This document shows positions 1 through 4,751 of a stretch of 6,343 nt of DNA, piece by piece. The DNA is from Planctomycetales bacterium (GTDB lineage Bacteria > Planctomycetota > SBBH01). The position numbers were made by a program, and so were the translations under genes. Every line of letters starts with the position of its first letter. Within the stretch, counting starts at the first letter, position 1. The stretch is taken from NCBI GenBank assembly GCA_005239795.1, contig SBBH01000017.1:1-6343 (forward strand), given 5' to 3'. Under the pieces are notes generated by a model. It was not told where the DNA came from and did no database searches. It saw only the letters and a list, made by a program, of their open reading frames with translations.

Positions 1-501
1 CCCCTCGACCGAGAACGGTTTTATGCTCAAGCCGGTGTTAGGGGACAACGGACGCTTGGCGAGCCTTTCGATCTGGATGAGCATCTCGCGGCACTCGGGG
101 GTCCCCTTCTGGAACTCGATCCCCGCGTAGAGGTCTTCCATGTTTTCGCGCACGATCACGAGGTCGATCTTCTCGTAGCGCGAGCGCACCCCCGCGTAGC
201 TCTTGCAGGGGCGCACGCACGCGTACAGGTTGAACGTGTGGCGAAGCGCAACGTTCACGCTCCGGAACCCCTTCCCCACGGGGGTCGTGATCGGGGCTTT
301 CAGGGCCACCTTGTTCCGGGCGATTGATTCCAAAAGCACGTCCGGAAGCGGCGTGCCGGTCTTTTCCATCACCTCGATGCCCGCCTCCTGGAGATCCCAG
401 TCGATCGCGACGCCCGTCGCCTCGATCACGCGCCGGGCGGCCTCGGCGAGCTCCGGCCCCGTCCCGTCCCCCCTCACCAATGTCACGCGATGCTTGGGCA
501 T
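1..501 (-). CDS. icd: NAD(P)-dependent isocitrate dehydrogenase, N-terminal part (runs off left edge)
   Basis: Seen: 167 uninterrupted codons from the ATG at 501 to the window edge. GDGTGPEL lies at residues 11-18, the conserved nucleotide-side loop of the isocitrate/isopropylmalate dehydrogenase family. K77-G-F-R-S81-V-N83-V-A-L-R87 is followed by FNLYACVRPC (90-99) and VRENMEDLYAGIE (117-129). S81, N83, R87, R97, R118 and Y125 align by motif with E. coli Icd S113, N115, R119, R129, R153 and Y160, so the isocitrate-binding set is present. Known: the family oxidatively decarboxylates isocitrate to 2-oxoglutarate in the cytoplasmic TCA cycle. The serine-containing RSVNVALR loop favours isocitrate over isopropylmalate (LeuB) as substrate, and the FNLYA-VRPC segment resembles the mitochondrial/NAD type. 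Cofactor choice is set by C-terminal residues outside the window, so NAD versus NADP is not resolved. The start is supported by a strong Shine-Dalgarno site. It lies downstream of the leftward toxin gene, separated by 182 bp. Confidence 0.9.
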   Translation of the reverse strand, partial: MPKHRVTLVRGDGTGPELAEAARRVIEATGVAIDWDLQEAGIEVMEKTGTPLPDVLLESIARNKVALKAPITTPVGKGFRSVNVALRHTFNLYACVRPCKSYAGVRSRYEKIDLVIVRENMEDLYAGIEFQKGTPECREMLIQIERLAKRPLSPNTGLSIKPFSVEG

Positions 502-505
502 AAAA

Positions 506-514
506 CCCCTCCTT
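506..514 (-). promoter_or_regulatory. Ribosome binding site of icd
   Basis: On the minus strand AAGGAGGGG precedes the ATG at 501 with a 4-base TTTT spacer after the G run (about 7 bases from the GGAGG core). It is a near-perfect anti-16S match and fixes the icd start. It contrasts with the antitoxin genes of this window, which have no such site. Confidence 0.8.
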
Positions 515-550
515 TGGACTGGGGAGGGATTCTACGGAAAATCCTCCGCC

Positions 551-607
551 TTCGCACCTGCAGTACTCCGGTGGATCCGCCGGAGTGGCAAATGCCACGT
601 AGGCGAA
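551..607. repeat. Compound palindromic element in the icd leader
   Basis: This lies in the 182-bp gap between the leftward toxin gene and icd, where I see no gene. It holds two abutting inverted repeats: ACTCCGG at 565-571 with CCGGAGT at 580-586 around a GGATCC centre (22 bp, one mismatched pair), and GTGGCA at 585-590 with TGCCAC at 593-598 (2-base loop). An outer TTCGC at 551-555 pairs with GCGAA at 603-607, so the whole could fold as a three-way junction in RNA or as a mobile palindromic repeat. There is no U-run, so a classical terminator is not supported. It could be a REP-like dispersed repeat or part of the icd 5' leader; the sequence alone does not decide. Confidence 0.5.
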
Positions 608-683
608 CAAGCCCAAAATCCAAACAGACGAGACCCCCGATATGCCTTTCGGAATCCACCCTCCCGCCTGGGATCGCGAGCCC

Positions 684-1121
684 TTACCCCTTACGGAAAG
701 GATGGACCACTCCGAAACCGCTGAAGCGATGGAAATCCTGATCCGAGGTCAGGATCTCCCGGACCCCATGCTCGATCAAAAGGGCGGCAAGGTGCGCATC
801 ATGAACCAAGTTCCCCCGCGCACGGCCCTCCCGCAGGACATCCTGAAAAATGTTCGCGTGCCGTTCGGTCTCGCTCAACAGGCGGACCGAGGGAGACGCC
901 AAAAGCCCTCTGACAGCGGCAAGAGCCGTCTCCAAGGGAGTCGGAGGACGAAACACGCGGGGGTGCGTCACAACCCTCAGGAATTCGTAGAGACAGATCC
1001 AAGGAAGTCCCCACGGCTCACCCCCCTGGGCCAACTGTTCCACGAGGAGCCTTGCCTGTGCATGGTGGGCGGAGTCTTCTCGGTGGGCGTAAACCAGGAT
1101 ATTCGTGTCGACGGCCCGCAC
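684..1121 (-). CDS. vapC: VapC-family PIN-domain toxin, module 1
   Basis: Seen: 145 residues with the full PIN-domain acidic set: D5 in VDTNILVY, E46 in CLYEFLRV, D108 in VHDAHLAAL, and D127 (with D129) in TSDQDF. Known: PIN toxins of type II systems are Mg2+-dependent endoribonucleases. VapC enzymes characteristically cut tRNA or rRNA and are held inactive by VapB. The length is normal for the family. The start is GTG at 1121-1119: the frame closes at an in-frame TAG 15 bases further upstream (1137-1139) and has no other plausible start. An ATG at 1123-1121 overlaps the antitoxin stop but is in a different frame and is not used for this protein. The start lies one base beyond the antitoxin TGA, so expression probably depends on translational coupling; no clear Shine-Dalgarno site is seen. 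The target RNA cannot be read from sequence. Confidence 0.9.
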   Translation of the reverse strand: MRAVDTNILVYAHREDSAHHAQARLLVEQLAQGGEPWGLPWICLYEFLRVVTHPRVFRPPTPLETALAAVRGLLASPSVRLLSETERHANIFQDVLREGRARGNLVHDAHLAALLIEHGVREILTSDQDFHRFSGFGVVHPFRKG

Positions 1122-1122
1122 A

Positions 1123-1362
1123 TCAACGCCGTTCGTCTAAGATGTCAAAAAGACGGTCGCGGTCGTCCAGATCCACGCCAGGCTGGAGTCCCTTTCCTTT
1201 GAACGTCTTCCACTGCAAAGGGGAAGGGCGCCGTCTCGTCGGCTGAAGTGCTTGGCTCAGAAGAACATTCAGGAGATCCTGCAGGGTCCGCTCTTCTTCC
1301 GCAGCCCTCCGTTTGAGCGCGCGGAACAGCGATTCCTCAATGGAAAGGGTCGTCCGACGCAT
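1123..1362 (-). CDS. vapB: VapB-type ribbon-helix-helix antitoxin, module 1
   Basis: Seen: 79 residues. The N-terminus RRTTLSIEESLFRALKRRA fits a ribbon-helix-helix DNA-binding fold (beta strand at residues 2-8, then two helices to about 41). The C-terminal part contains FKGKGLQPGVDLDDRDRLFDILDE (54-77). A glycine-rich GL-PGVDLDD tail is typical of VapB proteins that wrap their cognate PIN toxin. Known: such antitoxins neutralise the toxin and, as a complex, repress their own promoter. The ATG at 1362 is the only possible start, because an in-frame TGA lies two codons upstream (1366-1368). No Shine-Dalgarno site is present. Instead a TTGACA/TATGCT promoter ends 7 bases before the ATG, suggesting a leaderless transcript. 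Its stop is one base from the toxin start, so the two form one operon. Confidence 0.85.
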   Translation of the reverse strand: MRRTTLSIEESLFRALKRRAAEEERTLQDLLNVLLSQALQPTRRRPSPLQWKTFKGKGLQPGVDLDDRDRLFDILDERR

Positions 1363-1369
1363 GCATCAA

Positions 1370-1398
1370 AGCATATTCCAAATATGCGAATATGTCAA
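1370..1398 (-). promoter_or_regulatory. sigma70-type promoter of toxin-antitoxin module 1
   Basis: Minus strand: a perfect -35 TTGACA (1398-1393), a 17-bp spacer and a -10 TATGCT (1375-1370, 4 of 6 consensus bases). Only 7 bases (TTGATGC) separate the -10 box from the antitoxin ATG at 1362. A start point 7-8 bases beyond the -10 box would fall on 1363-1362, i.e. at the initiation codon. Confidence 0.75.
1371..1387. promoter_or_regulatory. Probable autoregulatory operator of module 1
   Basis: A perfect 7-bp inverted repeat, GCATATT (1371-1377) and AATATGC (1381-1387), with a 3-base centre. It overlaps the -10 box and most of the spacer. A third half-site, GAATATG (1388-1394), follows in direct orientation, giving AATATG at an 8-bp step (1381 and 1389). 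Short repeated half-sites over the promoter are what ribbon-helix-helix antitoxin dimers typically bind, so autorepression is inferred. Confidence 0.65.
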
Positions 1399-1487
1399 AT
1401 TGATAGACCCCACGAGTTTCCGATACGACAACCTCGCCCCTCTTCCGCCGGGGACAACCAATAAATCTGCGACAAAACGCCTCTGTC

Positions 1488-1515
1488 TTGACGGACCCTT
1501 TTTGTGTAATACAAT
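1488..1515 (+). promoter_or_regulatory. sigma70-type promoter of toxin-antitoxin module 2
   Basis: -35 TTGACG (1488-1493, 5/6), 16-bp spacer, -10 TACAAT (1510-1515, 5/6). Exactly 7 bases (1516-1522) separate the -10 box from the antitoxin ATG at 1523, the same geometry as module 1. The start point would fall at 1522-1523, again predicting a leaderless mRNA. The 89 bp between the two -35 boxes (1399-1487) show nothing further that I can support. Confidence 0.75.
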
Positions 1516-1523
1516 CTATTACA
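1505..1523. promoter_or_regulatory. Probable autoregulatory operator of module 2
   Basis: A perfect 7-bp inverted repeat, TGTAATA (1505-1511) and TATTACA (1517-1523), with a 5-base centre. It covers the -10 box and ends on the first base of the antitoxin ATG. The position suits repression by the RHH antitoxin or antitoxin-toxin complex. The half-site differs from that of module 1 (CATATT type), so cross-regulation is not suggested. Confidence 0.65.
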
Positions 1524-1741
1524 TGAGGAAAACGTTGACGATCAGCCTGCCCGAAGGAGTCAGCCGGAAGCTCGATCGGGCGACCCGCCGCGCGCACTCC
1601 ACCCGGAGCGACGTGGTCCGTGAGGCCCTGTCGCAATATTTCATCCGCGAGGAAATCTCTCGCCTGAGGGCCCGCGCCCTCCCCTATGCCAAAAAGCGGC
1701 GCATCTATTCCGACGAAGACGTCTTCAAACGCGTCTCGTGA
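1523..1741 (+). CDS. CopG/RHH-family antitoxin, module 2
   Basis: Seen: 72 residues. RKTLTISLPEGVSRKLDRATRR (2-23) and TRSDVVREALSQYF (27-40) match a ribbon-helix-helix fold: a short beta strand, then two helices with the turn at about H25-S26. The basic C-terminal part (RLRARALPYAKKRRIYSDEDVFKRVS) is probably the toxin-binding tail. Known: CopG-like antitoxins commonly pair with the COG1569-type PIN toxins, such as the one that follows. The start is the ATG at 1523. The frame remains open upstream, but that extension would cross the promoter and operator and has no protein-like character. There is no Shine-Dalgarno site, consistent with the leaderless arrangement. The stop TGA overlaps the toxin start by 4 bases (GTGA), so translation is coupled. 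Confidence 0.85.
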   Translation: MRKTLTISLPEGVSRKLDRATRRAHSTRSDVVREALSQYFIREEISRLRARALPYAKKRRIYSDEDVFKRVS

Positions 1742-2145
1742 GGGTCCTCTTCGACACGAACGTGTTGGTCGCGGCCTTCGCCGCGCGGGGAACGTGCCAC
1801 GAGCTTCTGGAGCATTCCCTTCCCCTGCATGATGTCATCGTGTCCGATCAGATCCTGCGGGAGGCCCAGCGAGCCCTCGCCTCGAAGATCGGACTCCCTT
1901 CTCCCCTGGTCCGGGAAATTGTGCATTTCTTGAGCCGATCTTGCCTTCTTGTGGAGGCCCCTCCCCTGGCCAAGCCGGTCTGCCGGGACCCGGACGATGA
2001 CGGGATCCTGGCCGCCGCAGCCGCGGGAGACGCGGACTGCCTGGTCACCGGCGACCCCGATCTCTTGACCTTGAAGGAATTCCAGGGGATCCCGATCCTG
2101 CGCCCCGGCGACTTCTGGCGCTTCGAAGCGGGCCAGCGGTCCTAA
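1738..2145 (+). CDS. PIN-family toxin (COG1569/TIGR00305 type), module 2
   Basis: Seen: 135 residues. The acidic metal-binding set is D6 (LFDTNVLVAAF), E42 (ILREAQRAL), the RDPDDD cluster (D84, D86-D88) in CRDPDDDGILAAA, and D106/D108 in VTGDPDLLTL. The string RDPDDD-IL-AAA-GDAD-LVTGDPDLL is the hallmark of the 'putative toxin-antitoxin system toxin component, PIN family' group, which is distinct from classical VapC as found in module 1. Known: PIN folds are Mg2+-dependent ribonucleases, but the substrate of this subgroup is poorly defined. The GTG start overlaps the antitoxin stop in GTGA; the protein begins immediately with the conserved strand, so no other start fits. It is followed by a possible terminator at 2168-2189. 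Confidence 0.88.
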   Translation: MRVLFDTNVLVAAFAARGTCHELLEHSLPLHDVIVSDQILREAQRALASKIGLPSPLVREIVHFLSRSCLLVEAPPLAKPVCRDPDDDGILAAAAAGDADCLVTGDPDLLTLKEFQGIPILRPGDFWRFEAGQRS

Positions 2146-2167
2146 AGCCGCGTTACAGAAAACCGTT

Positions 2168-2189
2168 CCCGGTCGGGACCCGGGTTTTT
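2168..2189 (+). terminator. Possible intrinsic terminator after module 2
   Basis: CCCGG (2168-2172) can pair with CCGGG (2180-2184) across a 7-base loop, followed at once by TTTTT (2185-2189). It lies 22 bp beyond the toxin stop and before the thiolase. The stem is short (5 bp), so confidence is moderate. Confidence 0.45.
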
Positions 2190-2220
2190 GCCTGTTTCGG
2201 ACATTGGCGTTTCGTCTTTT

Positions 2221-2255
2221 GTTTGATGTTTGCCGTTTGGGTGTTTGGTGTTTAT
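2221..2255. repeat. Degenerate GTTTG tandem tract upstream of the thiolase
   Basis: GTTTG recurs at 2221, 2228, 2235 and 2243, with GTTTA at 2250, at a 7-8 base step. The strand is almost free of A and C. It occupies most of the gap before the thiolase start and is translated only in a spurious 14-residue extension. It resembles a dispersed intergenic repeat rather than a promoter. Confidence 0.5.
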
Positions 2256-2264
2256 CCTCACTCA

Positions 2265-3443
2265 ATGGAACCTGCCTACATCCTGTACGGAACGCGCACA
2301 CCGATCGGGAAATTCCAGGGAGGGCTCTCCCCCCTCAAGGCGACCGATCTGGGCGCCCATGTCGTCAAAGCATGCGTCGCGGCCCTGAAACTCGATCCGG
2401 CCGCTGTCGATGAGGCGATCTTCGGCAATGTGATCTCGGCGGGCCTGGGCCAAAACCCCGCGCGCCAGGCCGCCCTCCAGGGAGGGCTCCCCCCGACGAT
2501 CCCCGCCTTCACGGTCAACAAAGTCTGCGGTTCGGGACTGAAGGCCGTGTCGCTTGCGGCGCAGGCGGTGGCGGCGGGCGAAGCAGACCTGGCGGTTGCC
2601 GGAGGTATGGAAAGCATGACGAACGCGCCGTATCTCGCCCCCGAGATGCGCGCCGGGAGCCGCCTGGGGGACGCCCGGCTTCTCGATGCCATGATCGTGG
2701 ACGGCCTCTGGTGCCCCTTCGAAGATTGGCACATGGGAAAAGCGGCCGACCACACCGCCCAAAAACACAAGCTCACACGCGAGAGGCAAGACCTCTATGC
2801 CATCCAAAGCCACCAGCGCGCCGCCAAGGCGGCCGCCGACGGCCTCTTCGCCCAGGAGATCACGCCCGTCCCCCTCAAGAGCCGAAAAGGGGATCTCACC
2901 CTCTCGGCCGACGAGGGGATCCGCGCGGATGCCTCGCCGGAGGGGATGGCGAAGCTCAAACCCGCCTTCGACCCCGCCGGGACCGTGACGGCGGCGAACG
3001 CCTCGCAGATTTCAGACGGCGCGGCGGCGCTGGTCGTGGCGAGCGAAGCGGGCGCGAAAAAGGCGGGCGTGAAGCCGGTCGCCCGAATCCTCGCGACCGC
3101 GGTGAGCGGCGTCCCGCCCAAGGAGATTTTTGACGCCCCGGTCGGGGCGATCCGGAAACTCCTCGAGAAGGCCCAGCTCAAGCCGGGCCAGATCGATCTT
3201 TTCGAGGTGAACGAGGCGTTCGCCGCACAGACCCTCGCCAATAGTCAAGAACTCGGTCTCGATGCCGAGCGCGTCAACATCCATGGCGGCGCGATCGCGC
3301 TGGGGCACCCGATCGGATGCTCCGGCGCGCGGATTTTAGTGACGCTCCTAAACGCCCTGACACTCCGCCAGAAACGCTACGGGATCGCGGCCGCGTGCCT
3401 GGGGGGCGGGAACGCCATCGCTCTGGCGGTCGAGCGGGTCTAA
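2265..3443 (+). CDS. atoB: Acetyl-CoA acetyltransferase (thiolase)
   Basis: Seen: 392 residues, the standard length of the biosynthetic thiolase group. The acylated nucleophile is C88 in NKVCGSGLKAV. NEAFA follows in DLFEVNEAFAAQ, then H348 in GGAIALGHPIGCSGARI, and C378 in CLGGGNAIALAVE. H348 and C378 have the same numbering as Zoogloea ramigera thiolase. Known: the enzyme condenses two acetyl-CoA to acetoacetyl-CoA or catalyses the reverse cleavage, in the cytoplasm. Direction depends on the pathway (butyrate or polyhydroxybutyrate synthesis, or short-chain fatty acid oxidation). I chose the ATG at 2265 because the family begins just before YILYGTRTPIG. An in-frame start 14 codons upstream lies in the GTTTG repeat tract. 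No good Shine-Dalgarno site is seen at 2265. The matching next-step enzyme is encoded on the same strand at 5418. The stop lies 4 bp from the convergent gene A. Confidence 0.95.
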   Translation: MEPAYILYGTRTPIGKFQGGLSPLKATDLGAHVVKACVAALKLDPAAVDEAIFGNVISAGLGQNPARQAALQGGLPPTIPAFTVNKVCGSGLKAVSLAAQAVAAGEADLAVAGGMESMTNAPYLAPEMRAGSRLGDARLLDAMIVDGLWCPFEDWHMGKAADHTAQKHKLTRERQDLYAIQSHQRAAKAAADGLFAQEITPVPLKSRKGDLTLSADEGIRADASPEGMAKLKPAFDPAGTVTAANASQISDGAAALVVASEAGAKKAGVKPVARILATAVSGVPPKEIFDAPVGAIRKLLEKAQLKPGQIDLFEVNEAFAAQTLANSQELGLDAERVNIHGGAIALGHPIGCSGARILVTLLNALTLRQKRYGIAAACLGGGNAIALAVERV

Positions 3444-3447
3444 ACGC

Positions 3448-3786
3448 TCACTGGTTTTCCTCTTGGGCGATCTCCTGTTTTCGTTTCATCATCTCGTGTT
3501 TCCCGCGTGCCAGGGCGGCCCGCGTCGCCTCTTCCAGTTCGACCCGCGTAAGTCCGCACATGGGGAGTTCATCCGACAGAGGCAGGGGAGAAGCGCTTGA
3601 GTGTTCTGCCGGGGCTGGCGCGGCCGTTTCGAGCGGTTCCCGAGGAGTCGTTGCGACAGGCGGGGGTTCCCTTTTCACCACGGGATCGGGATCCTTGGCG
3701 GCGAGACCCCTCCCCACGAAAATCCCTCCCACAAAAGCCGCTCCCCCCGCGGCCGCGATGCACAAAAAAGCGCGTGATTCTCGCAC
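3448..3786 (-). CDS. Membrane-anchored small protein with LTR-helix motif (paralogue A, short)
   Basis: I do not recognise this family. Seen: 112 residues. A hydrophobic Ala/Gly-rich segment at about 6-30 (AFLCIAAAGGAAFVGGIFVG) should be a signal anchor. A Pro/Ala/Glu-rich low-complexity linker (31-78) follows, then LTRVELEEATRAAL (79-92) and a charged tail rich in K, E and Q, probably helical. The N-terminus resembles paralogues B (F-CIAAA) and C (AFVGG--VG), and the LTR helix matches B residue for residue over most of its length. The C-terminal LTPEQ part of B and C is missing; the reading frame stops 4 bp before the convergent thiolase stop, so this may be a truncated copy. The GTG start at 3786 is chosen because AAGGAG lies 6 bases upstream. 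A further GTG at 3807 is in frame, but lies upstream of that site. Topology suggests the soluble part is extracytoplasmic. Confidence 0.6.
   Translation of the reverse strand: MRESRAFLCIAAAGGAAFVGGIFVGRGLAAKDPDPVVKREPPPVATTPREPLETAAPAPAEHSSASPLPLSDELPMCGLTRVELEEATRAALARGKHEMMKRKQEIAQEENQ
3510..3537. repeat. 28-bp exact repeat, copy 1 (in paralogue A)
   Basis: Identical base for base to 4599-4626 in paralogue B, in the same orientation; similarity continues at two mismatches over the next 12 bases. It encodes the LEEATRAAL helix in both genes. DNA-level identity suggests recent duplication or gene conversion rather than ancient paralogy. Confidence 0.8.
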
Positions 3787-3792
3787 CGATTT

Positions 3793-3798
3793 CTCCTT
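3793..3798 (-). promoter_or_regulatory. Ribosome binding site deciding the start of paralogue A
   Basis: Minus-strand AAGGAG followed by a 6-base spacer and the GTG at 3786. It selects this GTG over the in-frame GTG at 3807. Confidence 0.65.
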
Positions 3799-3838
3799 AT
3801 CAAACACAGAAATTATTTCCGCGCGGCGCCTTAAGTGA

Positions 3839-3966
3839 TCAATGTCGCCAACAGCATTGAAGATATTCCTTGTACTGCTCCGGCGTCAGGATCCCTTTCA
3901 TCTGCTCATCCATGTTTTTCTTGTGTTGGCGCATTTTCTCTCTCATGCCCTCGTCGAGTTGGAGAC
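3839..3966 (-). pseudogene. Out-of-frame C-terminal tail of paralogue B
   Basis: Directly after the stop of paralogue B, the minus strand in the neighbouring frame reads LSLQLDEGMREKMRQH, then KKNMDEQMKGILTPEQYKEYL, ending at TGA 3839-3841. ILTPEQYKEYL closely matches the C-terminus of paralogue C (ILTPEQYEEYL), and at DNA level 3861-3895 matches 4771-4805 at 32 of 35 bases. This stretch has no start codon or ribosome site of its own. One extra G in the 7-G run at 3978-3984 would join it to paralogue B as a 296-residue protein. It is therefore the end of that gene, cut off by a 1-base shift: real mutation, phase variation, slippage or sequencing error. Confidence 0.75.
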
Positions 3967-4728
3967 TTAAGCCACCGCCCCCCCGGCAGCGTTTCTTCTT
4001 TTTCTCCAATCCATCACCCTCCTACTTTCACGGAGCAGTTCCACATACTTCTCCTTCTGCCAATCGGCCAGATCGGTGACTGCTTCGCTTAACAAATTGA
4101 CCTGGTGGTTGTATTCGCCATACGGCCCCTCTCCCCTCTGAGATTTGCGCTTTTCCTCCTCGTACCGGACACGCCTCAGCACATCCAAAATCACCTTCTC
4201 TGCCTCGGCCCGCGTGAGGATCTCCTGATTGGGATCGGCCTCCTCTGGGGGGAAGATCCGTGCGGCCGAAAGCTCCAGATCGCGCCCCATTTCTTCCTGC
4301 TCACGTGTATAGAGTTCGTCGACGGCAACGTTTGACCAGCGCCCATTGGCAGAGAGAATCCGCTCCTTTTGGGCATCTCGAACTTTCGGGGGGTTTCGAG
4401 CCACGAGCCTCTCTTGGCTCTGCTGGATCCTTTCGACGGCCTGCTTCAGAAGATCCAGATAGCCTCTCCTCTGCTCGCCGGTCGATTCTTCCAACCGGTC
4501 CTCAATAGGCATAAGGGATAAAGGGATGTGGATTCCCCTGGTTCCCGCAAGCTGTCCATCCCGTGAAAACCATCTCTCCCTCTCGTAGGTATCGCGCTCC
4601 AGGGCGGCCCGCGTCGCCTCTTCCAGATCGGCCCGCGTGAGCCGCTTTGGAGAGCCGATGCTCTTTTGGGGGCCCTCGGCACCAAAAACCGCCGCCGCGA
4701 TACAGAAAAAGATCTGACCCCTTCGCAT
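3967..4728 (-). CDS. Exported protein with duplicated LTR/LTxxQ-like unit (paralogue B, frameshifted near 3' end)
   Basis: I do not recognise this family. Seen: 253 residues as encoded. MRRGQ plus a hydrophobic stretch to about A17 (VFGA-E) look like a Sec signal peptide, so the protein is probably periplasmic or secreted. The remainder is charged and helix-like, in two related units. Unit 1 has LTRADLEEATRAAL at 30-43, EQRRGYLDLL at 85-94 and YTREQEE at 140-146. Unit 2 has LTRAEAEKVILDVL at 171-184, WQKEKYVELL at 223-232, and a final LTPEQYKEY that is out of frame downstream. LTR to EQ spans 113 residues in both units. The LTPEQ-type ends recall LTxxQ motifs of CpxP/Spy-like periplasmic proteins, but this is only a resemblance. 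ATG 4728 has GGAGG 5 bases upstream. The in-frame stop at 3967 follows a 7-G run. The gene starts 23 bp after paralogue C, so both are probably one operon. Confidence 0.65.
   Translation of the reverse strand: MRRGQIFFCIAAAVFGAEGPQKSIGSPKRLTRADLEEATRAALERDTYERERWFSRDGQLAGTRGIHIPLSLMPIEDRLEESTGEQRRGYLDLLKQAVERIQQSQERLVARNPPKVRDAQKERILSANGRWSNVAVDELYTREQEEMGRDLELSAARIFPPEEADPNQEILTRAEAEKVILDVLRRVRYEEEKRKSQRGEGPYGEYNHQVNLLSEAVTDLADWQKEKYVELLRESRRVMDWRKRRNAAGGAVA
3978..3984 (-). other. 7-G homopolymer at the frameshift of paralogue B
   Basis: A run of seven G on the coding (minus) strand, just before the premature TAA at 3967-3969. Eight G would put the gene in frame with the LTPEQYKEYL tail. 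Such runs are frequent sites of polymerase slippage and of sequencing error. Confidence 0.7.
4599..4626. repeat. 28-bp exact repeat, copy 2 (in paralogue B)
   Basis: Same sequence and orientation as 3510-3537. The bases after it include TCGGCCCGCGTGAG, a 14-mer also present near 4204 (unit 2 of B) and near 5103 (paralogue C); in each case it encodes LTRA(D/E). All four LTR motifs of the cluster thus share DNA-level similarity. Confidence 0.75.
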
Positions 4729-4733
4729 CGGTT

Positions 4734-4738
4734 CCTCC
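4734..4738 (-). promoter_or_regulatory. Ribosome binding site of paralogue B
   Basis: Minus-strand GGAGG with a 5-base spacer to the ATG at 4728. It supports this ATG over a TTG at 4755 that lies in frame and overlaps the end of paralogue C. Confidence 0.7.
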
Positions 4739-4751
4739 GTTGGAAACGGCG

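Noticed and set aside
565..598. Rho-independent terminator for the module 1 operon
   Set aside because: Strong hairpins but no U-run after either on the minus strand, so only a palindromic element is claimed.
38..616. Long minus-strand frame over the icd region
   Set aside because: It overlaps icd in another frame; the translation is R/G/D-rich and lacks family motifs, while icd has intact active-site motifs.
1121..1123. ATG overlapping the module 1 antitoxin stop as toxin start
   Set aside because: It is out of frame with the PIN domain; the in-frame start is GTG at 1121-1119.
642..1202. Plus-strand frames opposite the module 1 toxin and antitoxin
   Set aside because: Antisense shadows of two genes with clear PIN and RHH motifs; no ribosome site or motif of their own.
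1313..1522. 70-codon N-terminal extension of the module 2 antitoxin
   Set aside because: It crosses both divergent promoters and operators, and has no protein-like pattern; the RHH domain starts exactly at the ATG 1523.
1705..2301. 198-codon minus-strand frame opposite the module 2 toxin
   Set aside because: Its N-terminal part is translated from the G/T repeat tract and the remainder is antisense to a motif-complete PIN gene.
2711..3308. Frames on both strands inside the thiolase
   Set aside because: Shadows caused by high GC; composition is R/P/G-rich with no motifs.
3317..3838. Plus-strand frame opposite paralogue A
   Set aside because: It begins inside the thiolase in another frame; paralogue A has a ribosome site, signal anchor and motif conserved with B and C.
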